A DNA stretch of 64,000 nt from Variovorax sp. UMC13. GTDB taxonomy: Bacteria; Pseudomonadota; Gammaproteobacteria; Burkholderiales; Burkholderiaceae_C. Below the pieces are notes generated by a model. That model saw nothing but the letters and a program-made list of their open reading frames with translations. It was not told the origin of the DNA and made no database searches. A program made the translations under genes and the position numbers. Positions 44,601-50,602 of this stretch are shown in pieces (position 1 is the first letter of the stretch; every line of letters starts with the position of its first letter). The stretch is taken from NCBI RefSeq assembly GCF_014170375.1, contig NZ_LZZW01000032.1:124001-188000 (forward strand), in the 5' to 3' direction.

Positions 44601-46343
44601 TACGTGGCCGGCCCGGGCACGCTCGAGGTGACGGCCGGGCGCGACCTCTACATGGCCGACAAGGCCGAGCTGCGCAGCCTGGGCGCGATCGTCAACGTGA
44701 CGCCCGGCGACCGCAGCGGCGGCGCGAGCATCGTGGCCGCCGCCGGCATGGGCGCGCAGGGCGCCGACTACCGCGCCTTCGCCGCGCGCTACCTCGACCC
44801 GGCCAACCAGGCCGACCTGGGCCGGGCCTTCGCCGACCAGCCGGGCAAGGTGCTCTACAGCTACGGCGGCGAGCTCACGCTGGGCCAATGGCTCAAGCGC
44901 GAGTTCGGCTATGCGGGCGACGAGGCCGGCGCGGCCGGCTTCCTGGCGACCCGCCAGGCCGAGATCGACCAGGCGCGGCGCGCGGCGTTGGCCGCCGGCG
45001 GCACGGCGGCCAACCGGTCGCTGGCGCGCGAGTACCGCGTCGAGAGCCAGCTGCACCTGGTGAACTGGCTGAGCGGCCTGTTCGGCGGCGGCAACGGCCA
45101 GCGCAACGGCCTGGGCCTGCATTTCGATGCGGCCACGATGGACGCCCGCGCCTTCTTCGACGCGCTGCCCGCGGCGCAGCAGCGCAGCTTCCTGCGCAAC
45201 GTCTACTACGCCGAACTCAAGGCCGCGGGCCGCGAGTACACGGCCGTGGGCGGCCCGCGCGAGGGCAGCTACCTGCGCGGCCGCGAAGCCATCGCCACGC
45301 TGCTGCCCTCGCACGATGCGCAGGGCCGCGCGATCGAACGCAGCGGCGACCTGACGATGTTCAGCAGCGCGCAGTACTTCGACCAGTACGTCGGCGGCAC
45401 CATGACGCGCCGGCCCAAGCCGGGCCTCAACTACCTGCGCTACGACGAGTGGCAGGCACAGGGCAGCCCGAGCTACTACGTGCCCTACTACCAGGTGCTG
45501 GACGCGGGCATCCACACCGACTTCGGCGGCGACATCAGCCTGATGGTGCCGGGCGGGCGCGCGCTGGTGGGCGTGGACGGCGGCTTCACGCCGGCCGAGG
45601 GCTCGGGCCTGCTCACGCAGGGCGCGGGCGACATCCAGGTCTACGCCAGGGGCAGCCTGCTGCTCGGTCAGAGCCGGGTCTTCACCACCTTCGGCGGCAG
45701 CATCCTGGCCTGGTCGGCCGAGGGCGACATCAACGCCGGCCGCGGCTCGAAGACCACGGTGGTCTACACGCCACAGCGCCGGCTGTACGACAGCATCGGC
45801 CTGGTGAGCCTGTCGCCGTCGACGCCCAACACCGGCGCGGGCATCGCCACGCTGAACCCGATCCCGGAGATTCCGCCGGGCGACATCGACCTGATCGCGC
45901 CGATGGGCACCATCGACGCGGGCGAGGCCGGCATCCGGGTGTCGGGCAACGTGAACCTGGCGGCGCTGCACGTGGTGAACGCGGAGAACATCCAGGTGCA
46001 GGGCAAGGCGGTGGGCATCCCGGTGGTGGCGGCGGTCAACGTCGGCGCGCTGAGCAACGCCAGCGCCGCCGCCGCGCAGGCCGCGGGCGCGGCGCAGGAG
46101 GTGATGCAGCGCGAACGCGCGGCGGCGCGCCAGGCGCTGCCCTCGGTGTTCACGGTGCGGGTGCTGGGCTTCGGCAACGAACCGGTGGACGGCGGCGGCG
46201 CGCGCTCGTCCGGCGCCCCCACGGCGGCGCCGGTCGGCTACCGGCCGGAGAGCGCGGTGCAGGTGCTGGGCCAGGCCGGCCGCGTCGACGAAGGCGCGTG
46301 CAACCAGCTGACGCCGGCCGAGCGCCGCACGCTGGCACTCTGA
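32610..46343 (+). CDS. Giant two-partner-secretion exoprotein 2 (filamentous haemagglutinin family)
   Basis: A 4577-residue paralogue of exoprotein 1, collinear along its whole length. I prefer the start MSPRQSPARP, which gives an extended signal peptide ending near GGAHAQRALG; an in-frame ATG at 32559 is also possible. The Gln/Ala-rich helix and the TPS domain (LNWETFNVGRNTTVEFKQQ, VVNRNGIVFSGSSQVNTRN) match exoprotein 1. Long beta-helix-type repeat regions and a DUF3739-like C terminus follow; the latter is nearly identical to exoprotein 1 even in DNA. A cysteine pair in IGACDAGVPCSGS sits where exoprotein 1 has its pair, and one more cysteine lies near the C terminus (DEGACNQL). It lies directly after cassette 2 and ends before a strong terminator. 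Confidence 0.93.
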   Translation: MSPRQSPARPVSSLHPDRGAARGRPLRSPRLKPVTAAVVVLLLAGGAHAQRALGPAWMAQKNLAQSTAAATGRLPNGLPVSSLNSPLAQQQQANAQLARSIDNLNLAARGIAAQQAAQAAARAAALAAGGGVPDGLTEGGLKVDTNSLTAGWLNANAPTQGSADGRTTVAIQQTADKAILNWETFNVGRNTTVEFKQQADWAVLNRVNDPNARPSQIQGQLKSDGTVLVVNRNGIVFSGSSQVNTRNLVAAAVGMSDAQFGQGLYSSLQGTTPVPVLANDLVLTATSVAHGNATADVVVEAGARIETRTPQSVTEGGGYVLLAGREVRNGGSIATPRGQTTLAAGDAFVIRKGVGTDGNAQSSTRGNEVEVLRNAGSAAGRVVNAGLIGAATGDVTLSGHTVEQAGVLLSSTSVNARGTLHLTATGGTDARVVLAPGGVSAILLDASAETALDVQRNALIKESAVASDESYNRRDLSLVQVASSGDVAFEPDSLTLATGGQVNVTAARRTQVAERASIDVSGAVGVRLAMASNNVEINVQGNEQRDAPVNRDTKLLNNATVWIDRRYLVRVPAGTDGYEAERWYTGGGLLEVGGYLNTGGHTIGEWAAAGGTVDFGGGELLTRAGSSINVAGGTLDVQTGMLRQTWLTGADGRLYNLSTAPGDMLYRGVYRGFESEHARWGKGATEYFHSPLIGMQERLESGYTVGRDAGRVVVGTRSAVLEGGIDTTVYQGPRQQQARDAGLDGYAQSQIAAARAGRLIVGQLVPVYDGSGNTLRDSATPLAERIDIGKAAQGVAEAIALADAWPQAASGRIVLDADWLNGLGLGGLALYASGAIEVSEAVVVVPGGSIALHASQVDVKADLGARGGSIALGNMTTRYANAAWNEVPLVSAPPAGYTARVTLAEGVTLDTRGLWTNLLRDPAQSRGLPYVDGGAVRIASTGDVLLAKGSLIDTSSGAALMADGTQRGGRGGDIALRSNQYDTAGSGAGTLALDGELRGHGMKGGGTLTIDSGIGIALGGGLLADSGVLPAGQAVPVHLTLAEAFVIPVGTVLPSDFSYTANVIPAGAGLKGQPAFSASRTVTLAAPWVVPTAVVSWEQIRIDTTDGMWYFNGQMIPAGKTIRGIGGSGKIPEGYIVPANAFPNGMPVTDYLITIEAGTPFAKEVTMAAGQRIAAGTRLQADAAVKPLVVLGDSLFRSGFSKYAIGAHQGVQVAQDAALEITMPVLRLDVPAARTLATGADPSAALQPWLPPLWQQNPAKGVLTQRAGADIALTAGTLYSQAPLIVGTGASLAVDPGRAITLTGNGQITVDGALSAHGGRISVLPGGFGTGNDANLPAGRPDGRSLWIGAGAVLDVSGQAVTAIDAAGRTYGRVSAGGVIELGARYDAEARKLDAIEAFLIVRPGAVLEASGASALLEVAGLGPTVVASHGGTLSLSSTRGLFLDGRMHAAAGGAGAAGGTLALQLETPVYGPVDRFTFKGSNVDDAVRVPRELTLSQVQGDSGLAAGLVAAQADASLVYGQARLGADRVQAGGFDNLALLANGLISFDGDVTLALGQSLRLTASSMGLAQGAAADSRVQLSAPYVRLAGSSGRQRDNTIMPNPVLGSPNAGAGKGSLGVPLVAAGSSLAIDAALIDFVGEVNTGTRGTIALNAATPLTVERFAFDDMRLYSSGDMRFREDARFYAPGNLRLVAAQLYPTTGSKALVMVGQVSSRDTWGNLVASFDPARSLTIERSSEADPAVPYSVFGSLTLAAGTVHQGGVVRAPLGNVVFGTRADGYTGQVNLLPGSISSVSAHGLTMPYGGTVDGLTYVYNGVDLDFQGVGNEPAVQFASHAVDVREGAVIDLRGGGELTGAGFLTGRGGSTDARLHPLVQSGAKGGFTLPGLATNPVYAIVPGVQAGYAPIVAEKGAGDPAIGRQITIGAGVPGLAAGTYTLLPSSYALLPGAYRVELSGKGAAVTDTAIAMRNGSWSAGAQLDVAHTQIRDALPMQVTLTSADTLRRYSQYNETGVSAFALGVAEREGIPRAVIERDAKTLRLDLFSPTLAGAFEGAGRALQFDGTVQQAPAKGGRGSTLNLSGQGRYEVLAAGAAPTAGFGGVSVHADDLNAVGAARIVIGGTLKATFTNNQGSQQSANVVDAAATASRIVLRAGSQLEAAEVFLLTGRIDGGITLEQGSGIDTLRRGAPAYDSTQGYVYATGPNSMLALSNGWLDVLAPTLPTQADGTGPGAIHIGACDAGVPCSGSTRLYSEGTITAATDKAFTLADSVRYGARNLVLAVGGINVGSEAALAEAAARGVLPEGLTLNQQVLDRLLLGDTSVGAPALENLVLTARDALNFFGSTALSTIDPATGRSALQRLVLGTPAIYGLGGAGDVARIETDTLVWNGAATPPGQVVAQGAGTGTGSGQLRVDARQIEFGFGPDLRVDSVRAQDRLALGFGEVALHASERITANHLGTLAVYQSRGAWDDSTKDYGYSGGVLDIRTPLLTGHAGSVNRITAGGDIRVGAPQGAAPAKSDNALLAGALGAEIALDSRGGSVVFDTAVLLPSGKLSLSAQGDVQLGAGAQLDLAGRRIDFFDVSKYSWGGDVLLSSRAGHIRQAAGSAIDLSADDNRAGKLSAIALGAGAGTVDLAGRIDGNASGHYDAGGTRVPYAAGRIEVRGQQIADFAGLNQRLNAGGVVGGRAFQLRQGDLVIGSELKAREIDVSVDNGRLTVDGRIDASGEQAGSIRLAANGGVTLAGTAVLDAHATVLRVDSYGKVIEAPNRAVIEIDAGQGRLTIADGARMDLRAGQSRQAFGTVTLNAARLGGNDVDIDAAGRIAINGARSLTLNAFRTYTDAALGTDATNDGRSYQVIDQAYLDAKHGDSARFIDAALGNAGLMDGRLAGLRAYREQFHLRPGVVIAADTRAGFNPDGNLHVDGDIDLSGHRYASVNPSLQRTLVRGSGEAGALVLRAAGDLEIFGSLSDGFDGGRLGVTPDDKGWILPKGRIPWGGDVVLPHGQRVTLAEGTFFQSGRTLNYDLPMQAMSFAANTLLPATVTLAEAVTIAAGTVLGGEVRDASGRLLHAAGTLLQQNLVLPANTQLGAGLRLPSAIQVAAMLWPKGVPLPFPQGKVQDTADPWNPINGVQLAGALTLRKGSVIPGETWVRLPGDAESVALRPADAVDGTQGRTWALAPMLAPGSASWDLRLVAGADLQAADTRLTVPGSTAQVRLSDTHYGLASEYLPVPGTGTPAVYRWSPDIDVATWESMGLAGVFVPGELITPETIDLLIAMGYIASSPLELNDWGAGATTDVASPGTPADYADQMRPVRQQLYSVLRTGTGDLDIVSAGNVAMTSPFGVYTAGTQAASLAAPGARDPYNLQRGVNAEGNVLKSEGHYLEQLVDGGSQSLYQAWYPERGGNVLVRAGGAVTGDQIGLRGNLNRTDDAFGILDNPVSSSVAIGNWLWRQGTGSVVPGAEGVPTAWWINFGTYVAGDERRLGQYQNHPSLVGFTGIGTLGGGNLVFESAGNAGVLSQRGDVDRNYVPRSQGLNLAVASTGRMTAAGELLLTGGGDLDVRIGGRLNPAREVRIATSTAGLTQTEQATQLDLNGTFVNLRGAMNLQAGAIGSIELRYDQQDPQESRPYRVAVASSSRAGGGPVIVPGDAGVRIDARGDLVLGSVVDAGRVPQYYDGFRFSYDGVQRTGQGWAWFSLWTPSTALDLFSAGGNLTPGTAWLDNGSNRDQAATDGRFVYPSQLRAVAASGSLYYGNAMSGATNNGVPVQSPFGIVLAPSPVAPEFTRTHAGQLELLAADSIHAGGYAITPSGADPTALPTPYNTGFSGAVRLAWFGIGHANHVPVDAHMPSVGYYTGYGLGSTQLYPMFSLTSPSASGYVAEGQQPARYYAVDGDAIGVRTGAIVTRGGRADSPVWYEGGGAVAIMAGRDIVNSGTALGSTAGESADGLGWSTFRSTVPSQLGDPPRITPVTSGSSRGNLIVHNSPDDVSVVSAGRDIRYSSFYVAGPGTLEVTAGRDLYMADKAELRSLGAIVNVTPGDRSGGASIVAAAGMGAQGADYRAFAARYLDPANQADLGRAFADQPGKVLYSYGGELTLGQWLKREFGYAGDEAGAAGFLATRQAEIDQARRAALAAGGTAANRSLAREYRVESQLHLVNWLSGLFGGGNGQRNGLGLHFDAATMDARAFFDALPAAQQRSFLRNVYYAELKAAGREYTAVGGPREGSYLRGREAIATLLPSHDAQGRAIERSGDLTMFSSAQYFDQYVGGTMTRRPKPGLNYLRYDEWQAQGSPSYYVPYYQVLDAGIHTDFGGDISLMVPGGRALVGVDGGFTPAEGSGLLTQGAGDIQVYARGSLLLGQSRVFTTFGGSILAWSAEGDINAGRGSKTTVVYTPQRRLYDSIGLVSLSPSTPNTGAGIATLNPIPEIPPGDIDLIAPMGTIDAGEAGIRVSGNVNLAALHVVNAENIQVQGKAVGIPVVAAVNVGALSNASAAAAQAAGAAQEVMQRERAAARQALPSVFTVRVLGFGNEPVDGGGARSSGAPTAAPVGYRPESAVQVLGQAGRVDEGACNQLTPAERRTLAL

Positions 46344-46374
46344 GCCCGCGATCCCGTTCGCTCGTCCCGTGAAG

Positions 46375-46410
46375 AAGGCGGCCGCCGCAAAGGGGCCGCC
46401 TTTCTTTTTT
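46375..46410 (+). terminator. Rho-independent terminator after exoprotein 2
   Basis: The inverted repeat AAGGCGGCC (46375-46383) and GGCCGCCTT (46394-46402) forms a nine-base-pair stem followed by a T-rich run to 46410. It begins 32 bases after the exoprotein stop and separates it from the tpsB operon. Confidence 0.9.
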
Positions 46411-46422
46411 GATGAAGTTTTC

Positions 46423-46457
46423 GTGACAAACGACAGTCGCCGCGCGCCGGTTGCGTC
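46423..46457 (+). promoter_or_regulatory. GTGAC-N8-GTC-N16-GTC promoter candidate of the tpsB operon
   Basis: GTGAC at 46423-46427, GTC at 46436-46438 and a further GTC (in GCGTCTATG) at 46455-46457 reproduce the spacing found before exoprotein 1. The preceding TGAAGTTTTCGTGACA is identical to that site. Its position directly after the terminator fits a start point for the secretion and Ton genes. Confidence 0.6.
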
Positions 46458-46595
46458 TATGTATCCGTACGCAACTGCGACATGAAGGACTTCCATCATG
46501 GGTCGGCTTCGACCGTGCGCCGTGCGGCTTCACCTTCCTGCGCGGTGCCCTGACCGGCATCGCGTCGCATCCATTTTGAAGATCGAGTTGGACCC

Positions 46596-48239
46596 ATGCA
46601 TGAACTGAACGAGAACAGGCCGCCGATGCGCTGGACAGCGGTGTGCCTGGCCGTGCTGAGCCTGGCCGTGCCCCTGGCCGCCGGTGCCCAGGCCGCGGAC
46701 GCACCCGCGGCCGCAGCCGCCGCACAGCCCGCGGCCGAACAAGCGCAGCGCAAGGTCGACGTCGTCGAGTACATCGTGCGCGGCAACACCGCGCTCGACG
46801 TGCGCGACATCGAGCAGGCCGTGACTCCCTTCCTCGGGCCCGAGCGCACGATGAAGGACATCGAGGGCGCGCGCGATGCGCTGCTGGCCGTCTACCAGGC
46901 CAAGGGCTTCCAGTCGGTCTACGTCGACCTGCCCGAGCAGCAGGTGACCGAGGGCATCGTGTTCCTGCAGGTCAACGAGACCCGCGTGGGCCGCGTGCGC
47001 GTGATCGGCTCCGAGTACACCTCGCCGGTCGACGTGCGCGAGCAGGTGCCCGCGCTGCGCGAAGGCCAGGTGCCCGACTTCAACCTGGCCCAGACCCAGC
47101 TCACCGCGCTCAACCGCGGCGGCAAGCGCCAGGTGATGCCGCTGGTCAAGCAGGGCGCGCTGCCCGGCACCATGGACGTCGACCTCAAGGTCGACGACGA
47201 GAGCCCGTGGCGCGCCAGCCTGGGCCTCAACAACGACTACAGCGCCGACACGCGCAAGCTGCGCGGCACCGCCTCGATCGGCCACGACAACCTCTGGCAG
47301 ATGGGCCACAGCGCCTCGATCAGCTTCTTCGGCGCGCCGCAGGACCTGAACCAGACGCAGGTGATCTCGGGCTCGTACAGCGCCCCGATCCCCGGCACCG
47401 CCTGGGCGCTCGAAGCCTCGGCCTACAAGTCCGACAGCTCGGTCGCCACCGTGGGCGGCACCAACGTGCTGGGCAAGGGCCATTCGATCGGCTTCAAGGC
47501 CACCTACACCGTGCCCAACGCCGGCGACTGGTGGCACACGCTGAGCGTGGGCATCGACTTCAAGGACAACAAGGAAGCGCTGATGCTGGGCAAGACCGGC
47601 GACACCGTGCCGCTCAAGTACGCGCCCATCACGCTCGGCTACAACGGCTTCCTGCAGGCCGAGCGCAGCCAGGTCGGCCTGGGCCTGTCGCTGGTGGCCG
47701 GCACGCGCAGTTCCTTCGGCTACGGCAGCGACTGGCAGGCCTTCGACTACAAGCGCTACAAGTCCTCGCCCAGCTTCATGGTGCTCAAGGGCGACGTGAA
47801 CGGCAGCTACACGCTGGCCGGCGATTCGCAGATCGGCTTCCGCCTCTCGGGCCAGCTCAGCGATTCGCCGCTGGTCTCGAGCGAGCAGATCGCGGCCGGC
47901 GGCATGAACTCGGTGCGCGGCTACCTGTCGGCCGAGAGCACCGGCGACATCGGCCTGGTCGGCTCGCTCGAGTGGCGCACCAAGCCGCTGGACTGGCTCG
48001 GCCCGATGGTCGAGAACTGGCGCCTCTACACCTTCGCCGATGCGGGCCGGCTGCGCCTGAAGAGCCCGCTGGCCGAACAGCAGGACGGCTTCACGCTGGC
48101 CTCGGTCGGCTTCGGCACCACCTTCCGCATCGCCGAGCGCCTCAACGGCCGCGTCGACGTGGGCTATCCGCTCAAGAAGGGTGCGCGCACCGAGAAGCAC
48201 GACACCCGCATCAATTTCAGCCTGACGGCCAATTACTGA
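46596..48239 (+). CDS. TpsB outer-membrane transporter (ShlB/FhaC family)
   Basis: The 547-residue protein has a signal peptide (to about residue 34), a POTRA domain starting at VVEYIVRGNTALDVRDIEQA and a second one (VNETRVGRVRVIGSEYTS). A 16-stranded-type beta barrel follows. The diagnostic L6 motif VRGY is in MNSVRGYLSAES, and the last strand ends in an aromatic residue (FSLTANY). TpsB proteins bind the TPS domain of their exoprotein and pass it through the barrel. It is the only such gene in the window, so it probably serves both giant exoproteins. It is the first gene of an operon with Ton components. The start could also be MRWTAVCLA, ten codons later. Confidence 0.92.
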   Translation: MHELNENRPPMRWTAVCLAVLSLAVPLAAGAQAADAPAAAAAAQPAAEQAQRKVDVVEYIVRGNTALDVRDIEQAVTPFLGPERTMKDIEGARDALLAVYQAKGFQSVYVDLPEQQVTEGIVFLQVNETRVGRVRVIGSEYTSPVDVREQVPALREGQVPDFNLAQTQLTALNRGGKRQVMPLVKQGALPGTMDVDLKVDDESPWRASLGLNNDYSADTRKLRGTASIGHDNLWQMGHSASISFFGAPQDLNQTQVISGSYSAPIPGTAWALEASAYKSDSSVATVGGTNVLGKGHSIGFKATYTVPNAGDWWHTLSVGIDFKDNKEALMLGKTGDTVPLKYAPITLGYNGFLQAERSQVGLGLSLVAGTRSSFGYGSDWQAFDYKRYKSSPSFMVLKGDVNGSYTLAGDSQIGFRLSGQLSDSPLVSSEQIAAGGMNSVRGYLSAESTGDIGLVGSLEWRTKPLDWLGPMVENWRLYTFADAGRLRLKSPLAEQQDGFTLASVGFGTTFRIAERLNGRVDVGYPLKKGARTEKHDTRINFSLTANY

Positions 48240-48300
48240 CCGTCGGCACGACCCCTCGATCTTTCATCGTCATTCCTACGAGCTTCCGGAGAACTCTGTC

Positions 48301-50166
48301 ATGCGACGCACACTATTTGTTCTGCTCACCTTGTTGAGCACGCTCCTGCCGGGCCTGGCGCACGCCTGGTGGCAGCCCGACTGGGCCTACCGCAAGCCCC
48401 TCACCGTCGACGGCGGCCCGCAGGCCGGCGCGATCGGCGGCGACGCCGGCCGCACCCCGGTGCTGGTGCGCCTGCACACCGGCAACTTCAGCTTCCAGGG
48501 CGTGAACGAGACCGGCGCCGACCTGCGCTTCGTCGCCGGCGACGACAAGACGGTGCTCAACCACCAGATCGAACAGTTCGACCCGCTGCTGGGCATGGCG
48601 CTGATCTGGGTCGACGTGCCCGCGGTCGGCGCGGGTGCGCCGCAGAAGCTGTGGATGTACTACGGCAACCCCAAGGCCCCGGCCTCGGGCAACGGCCAGC
48701 GCACCTATGACCCCGACTACACGCTGGTCTACCACTTCGCCGAAGCCAACGTGCCGCCGCGCGACACCACCGCCTACGGCAACCATGGCCAGAGCGCCGT
48801 GGTCAGCCTCGACGGCACCGTGATCGGCAAGGGCGCACAGCTCGGCCGCGACGCGCTGATGCTGCCGGCCTCGCCTTCGCTGGCACAGAAGGCCGGCGCA
48901 GCCTTCACCTTCTCGGCCTGGATCAAGCCCGAGCAGCTCGGTGCCCAGCAGGTGGTCTATGCCCGCCGCGACGGCGCCAACGAACTCGTGATCGGCGTCG
49001 ACCAGGGCGTGCCCTTCGTGCGCATCAACGGCCAGCGCAGCGCGCCTGGCCAGCCGATCCAGGCCGGCCAGTGGGCCTACCTGGCATTGAAGTCCGACGG
49101 CCAGAACGCCACCCTGTTCGTGGGCGGCCGTCCGACCGTCTCGCTCGCCGCCGCGATGCCGGCACTCGCCAGCGCCGCCTCGATCGGCGCCGATGCGGCC
49201 GCCGCCGGCACGCCCGCCGGCCAGGCCGCCGTGCCGGCACTGGCCGCCTTCACCGGCGCGATCGACGAAGTGCGCCTGTCGAAGGTCGCACGCCCCGACG
49301 CCCTGCTGCTGGCCGATGCCGTGTCGCAAGGCGCCGAATCGCGTCTCGCCGTCTTCGGTGCCGACGAGCAGCAGGCCGGCAAGAGCCACTTCGGCTTCAT
49401 CCTGGCCGCGATGCCGCTGGACGCCTGGATCGTGGTCGCGCTGCTGGGCCTGATGATGGTGCTGTCGTGGGCCATCATGATCGGCAAGGGCCGCAGCTAC
49501 GGTGCCGCCTCGCGCGCCAACGCCGCCTTCATCGGCCTGTTCCGCGAAACCGCCGGTGCCCCGCTGGACCGCCTGGCCGTGAGCAATTCCGTGTCCGAGC
49601 AGGTCAAGGCCGACTCGTCGCTGTGGCGCCTGTACGAAGTGGCGGTCGACGAGATGCGCCGCCGCCATGACCGCGGCTACGACCTCAACTCCGTGTCGGC
49701 CTCCACCATCGGCGCGATCCGCGCCGCGATGGACGGCGTGATGGTGCGCGAGAACGAGCGCATGTCCAAGCGCATGAACTGGCTCTCGACCACCATCGAA
49801 GGCGCACCCTACGTCGGCCTGTTCGGCACCGTGATCGGGATCATGCTGGTGTTCGTCGTGGCGGCCATGGCCGGTGCGGTGGACATCAACTCGGTGGCCC
49901 CCGGCATGGCCGCGGCGCTGCTGTGTACCGCCGCCGGCCTGGGCGTCGCGATCCCCGCGCTGTTCGGCTACAACTGGCTCGCCTCGCGCTCCGACGCCAT
50001 CGGCGCCGACATGGCGGTGTTCGTCGACGAGTTCGTCACGCGCCTGGCCGAAGAGCAGGGCGAAGGCCGCTCGCTGCCGCAGGCCGCCCCGGCGCGCAGC
50101 GCACGCCGCGCCGGCATCGACGCCGACGCCGGCTGGACTTCCGCTCCTGGCCACGTGGCTGCCTGA
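48301..50166 (+). CDS. ExbB/TolQ-type proton channel subunit fused to exported DUF2341/LamG-like domains
   Basis: This 621-residue protein starts with a signal peptide (1 to about 22). A DUF2341-like domain follows (WWQPDWAYRKPLTVDGGP at its start, LWMYYGNPKAPASGNGQRTY later). A LamG/concanavalin-like region comes next (about 155-345: FTFSAWIKPEQLGAQQVVYA, GAIDEVRLSKVARP). Then there are three membrane helices (about 376-396, 505-527, 534-558) with the ExbB signatures EGAPYVGLFGTVIGIMLVF and MAAALLCTAAGLGVAIPALF. ExbB proteins are usually about 240 residues, so more than half of this protein is an extra periplasmic domain that may sense or bind a glycan or exoprotein. exbD and tonB follow. 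Confidence 0.92.
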   Translation: MRRTLFVLLTLLSTLLPGLAHAWWQPDWAYRKPLTVDGGPQAGAIGGDAGRTPVLVRLHTGNFSFQGVNETGADLRFVAGDDKTVLNHQIEQFDPLLGMALIWVDVPAVGAGAPQKLWMYYGNPKAPASGNGQRTYDPDYTLVYHFAEANVPPRDTTAYGNHGQSAVVSLDGTVIGKGAQLGRDALMLPASPSLAQKAGAAFTFSAWIKPEQLGAQQVVYARRDGANELVIGVDQGVPFVRINGQRSAPGQPIQAGQWAYLALKSDGQNATLFVGGRPTVSLAAAMPALASAASIGADAAAAGTPAGQAAVPALAAFTGAIDEVRLSKVARPDALLLADAVSQGAESRLAVFGADEQQAGKSHFGFILAAMPLDAWIVVALLGLMMVLSWAIMIGKGRSYGAASRANAAFIGLFRETAGAPLDRLAVSNSVSEQVKADSSLWRLYEVAVDEMRRRHDRGYDLNSVSASTIGAIRAAMDGVMVRENERMSKRMNWLSTTIEGAPYVGLFGTVIGIMLVFVVAAMAGAVDINSVAPGMAAALLCTAAGLGVAIPALFGYNWLASRSDAIGADMAVFVDEFVTRLAEEQGEGRSLPQAAPARSARRAGIDADAGWTSAPGHVAA

Positions 50167-50181
50167 GGCCGAGAGAAGACC

Positions 50182-50592
50182 ATGGCCAACCCTGCCAAGT
50201 TCGGCACCAAGAAGCGCTCCGGCGGCATCAACATCACGCCCTTCGTGGACGTGCTGCTGGTGGTGCTGGTGATCTTCATCCTCACCAGCAACGCCAGCAT
50301 CCCCGGCATCAAGGTCGACCTGCCGAAGGCCAGTTCCTCGATCGCGCTCGAGAAGCCCAAGACCAAGGCCATCACGGTCGATAACGCGGGCCAGCTGTTC
50401 CTCGACGCCTACCCGGTCTCGCTGGCCGAGCTCGAGGAGCGCCTGCGCACCGAGAAGGCCCTGTCGCCGGACTTCCCGGTCATCGTGCGCGGCGACGCCG
50501 CGGTGCAGTACGCCAAGGTGGTCGAAGTGCTCGACCTGCTGCGCCGCATCGAGCTCAACCAGGTCGGCCTGGTGACCGGCAAGCCGAGCTGA
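50182..50592 (+). CDS. exbD: ExbD/TolR-type biopolymer transport protein
   Basis: The 136-residue protein has a short cytoplasmic start, one membrane helix with the essential aspartate in INITPFVDVLLVVLVIF, and a periplasmic domain (AITVDNAGQLFLDAYPVSLA, PVIVRGDAAVQYAKVVEVLD). It forms a proton channel with the upstream ExbB and powers TonB. GAGAAG precedes the ATG and the gap to exbB is 15 bases. Confidence 0.95.
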   Translation: MANPAKFGTKKRSGGINITPFVDVLLVVLVIFILTSNASIPGIKVDLPKASSSIALEKPKTKAITVDNAGQLFLDAYPVSLAELEERLRTEKALSPDFPVIVRGDAAVQYAKVVEVLDLLRRIELNQVGLVTGKPS

Positions 50593-50602
50593 GGACGTGC
50601 CC

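Noticed and set aside
46481..46552. Short open frame (about 23 codons) upstream of tpsB
   Set aside because: No ribosome-binding site and no recognisable product; a leader peptide cannot be excluded but is unsupported.
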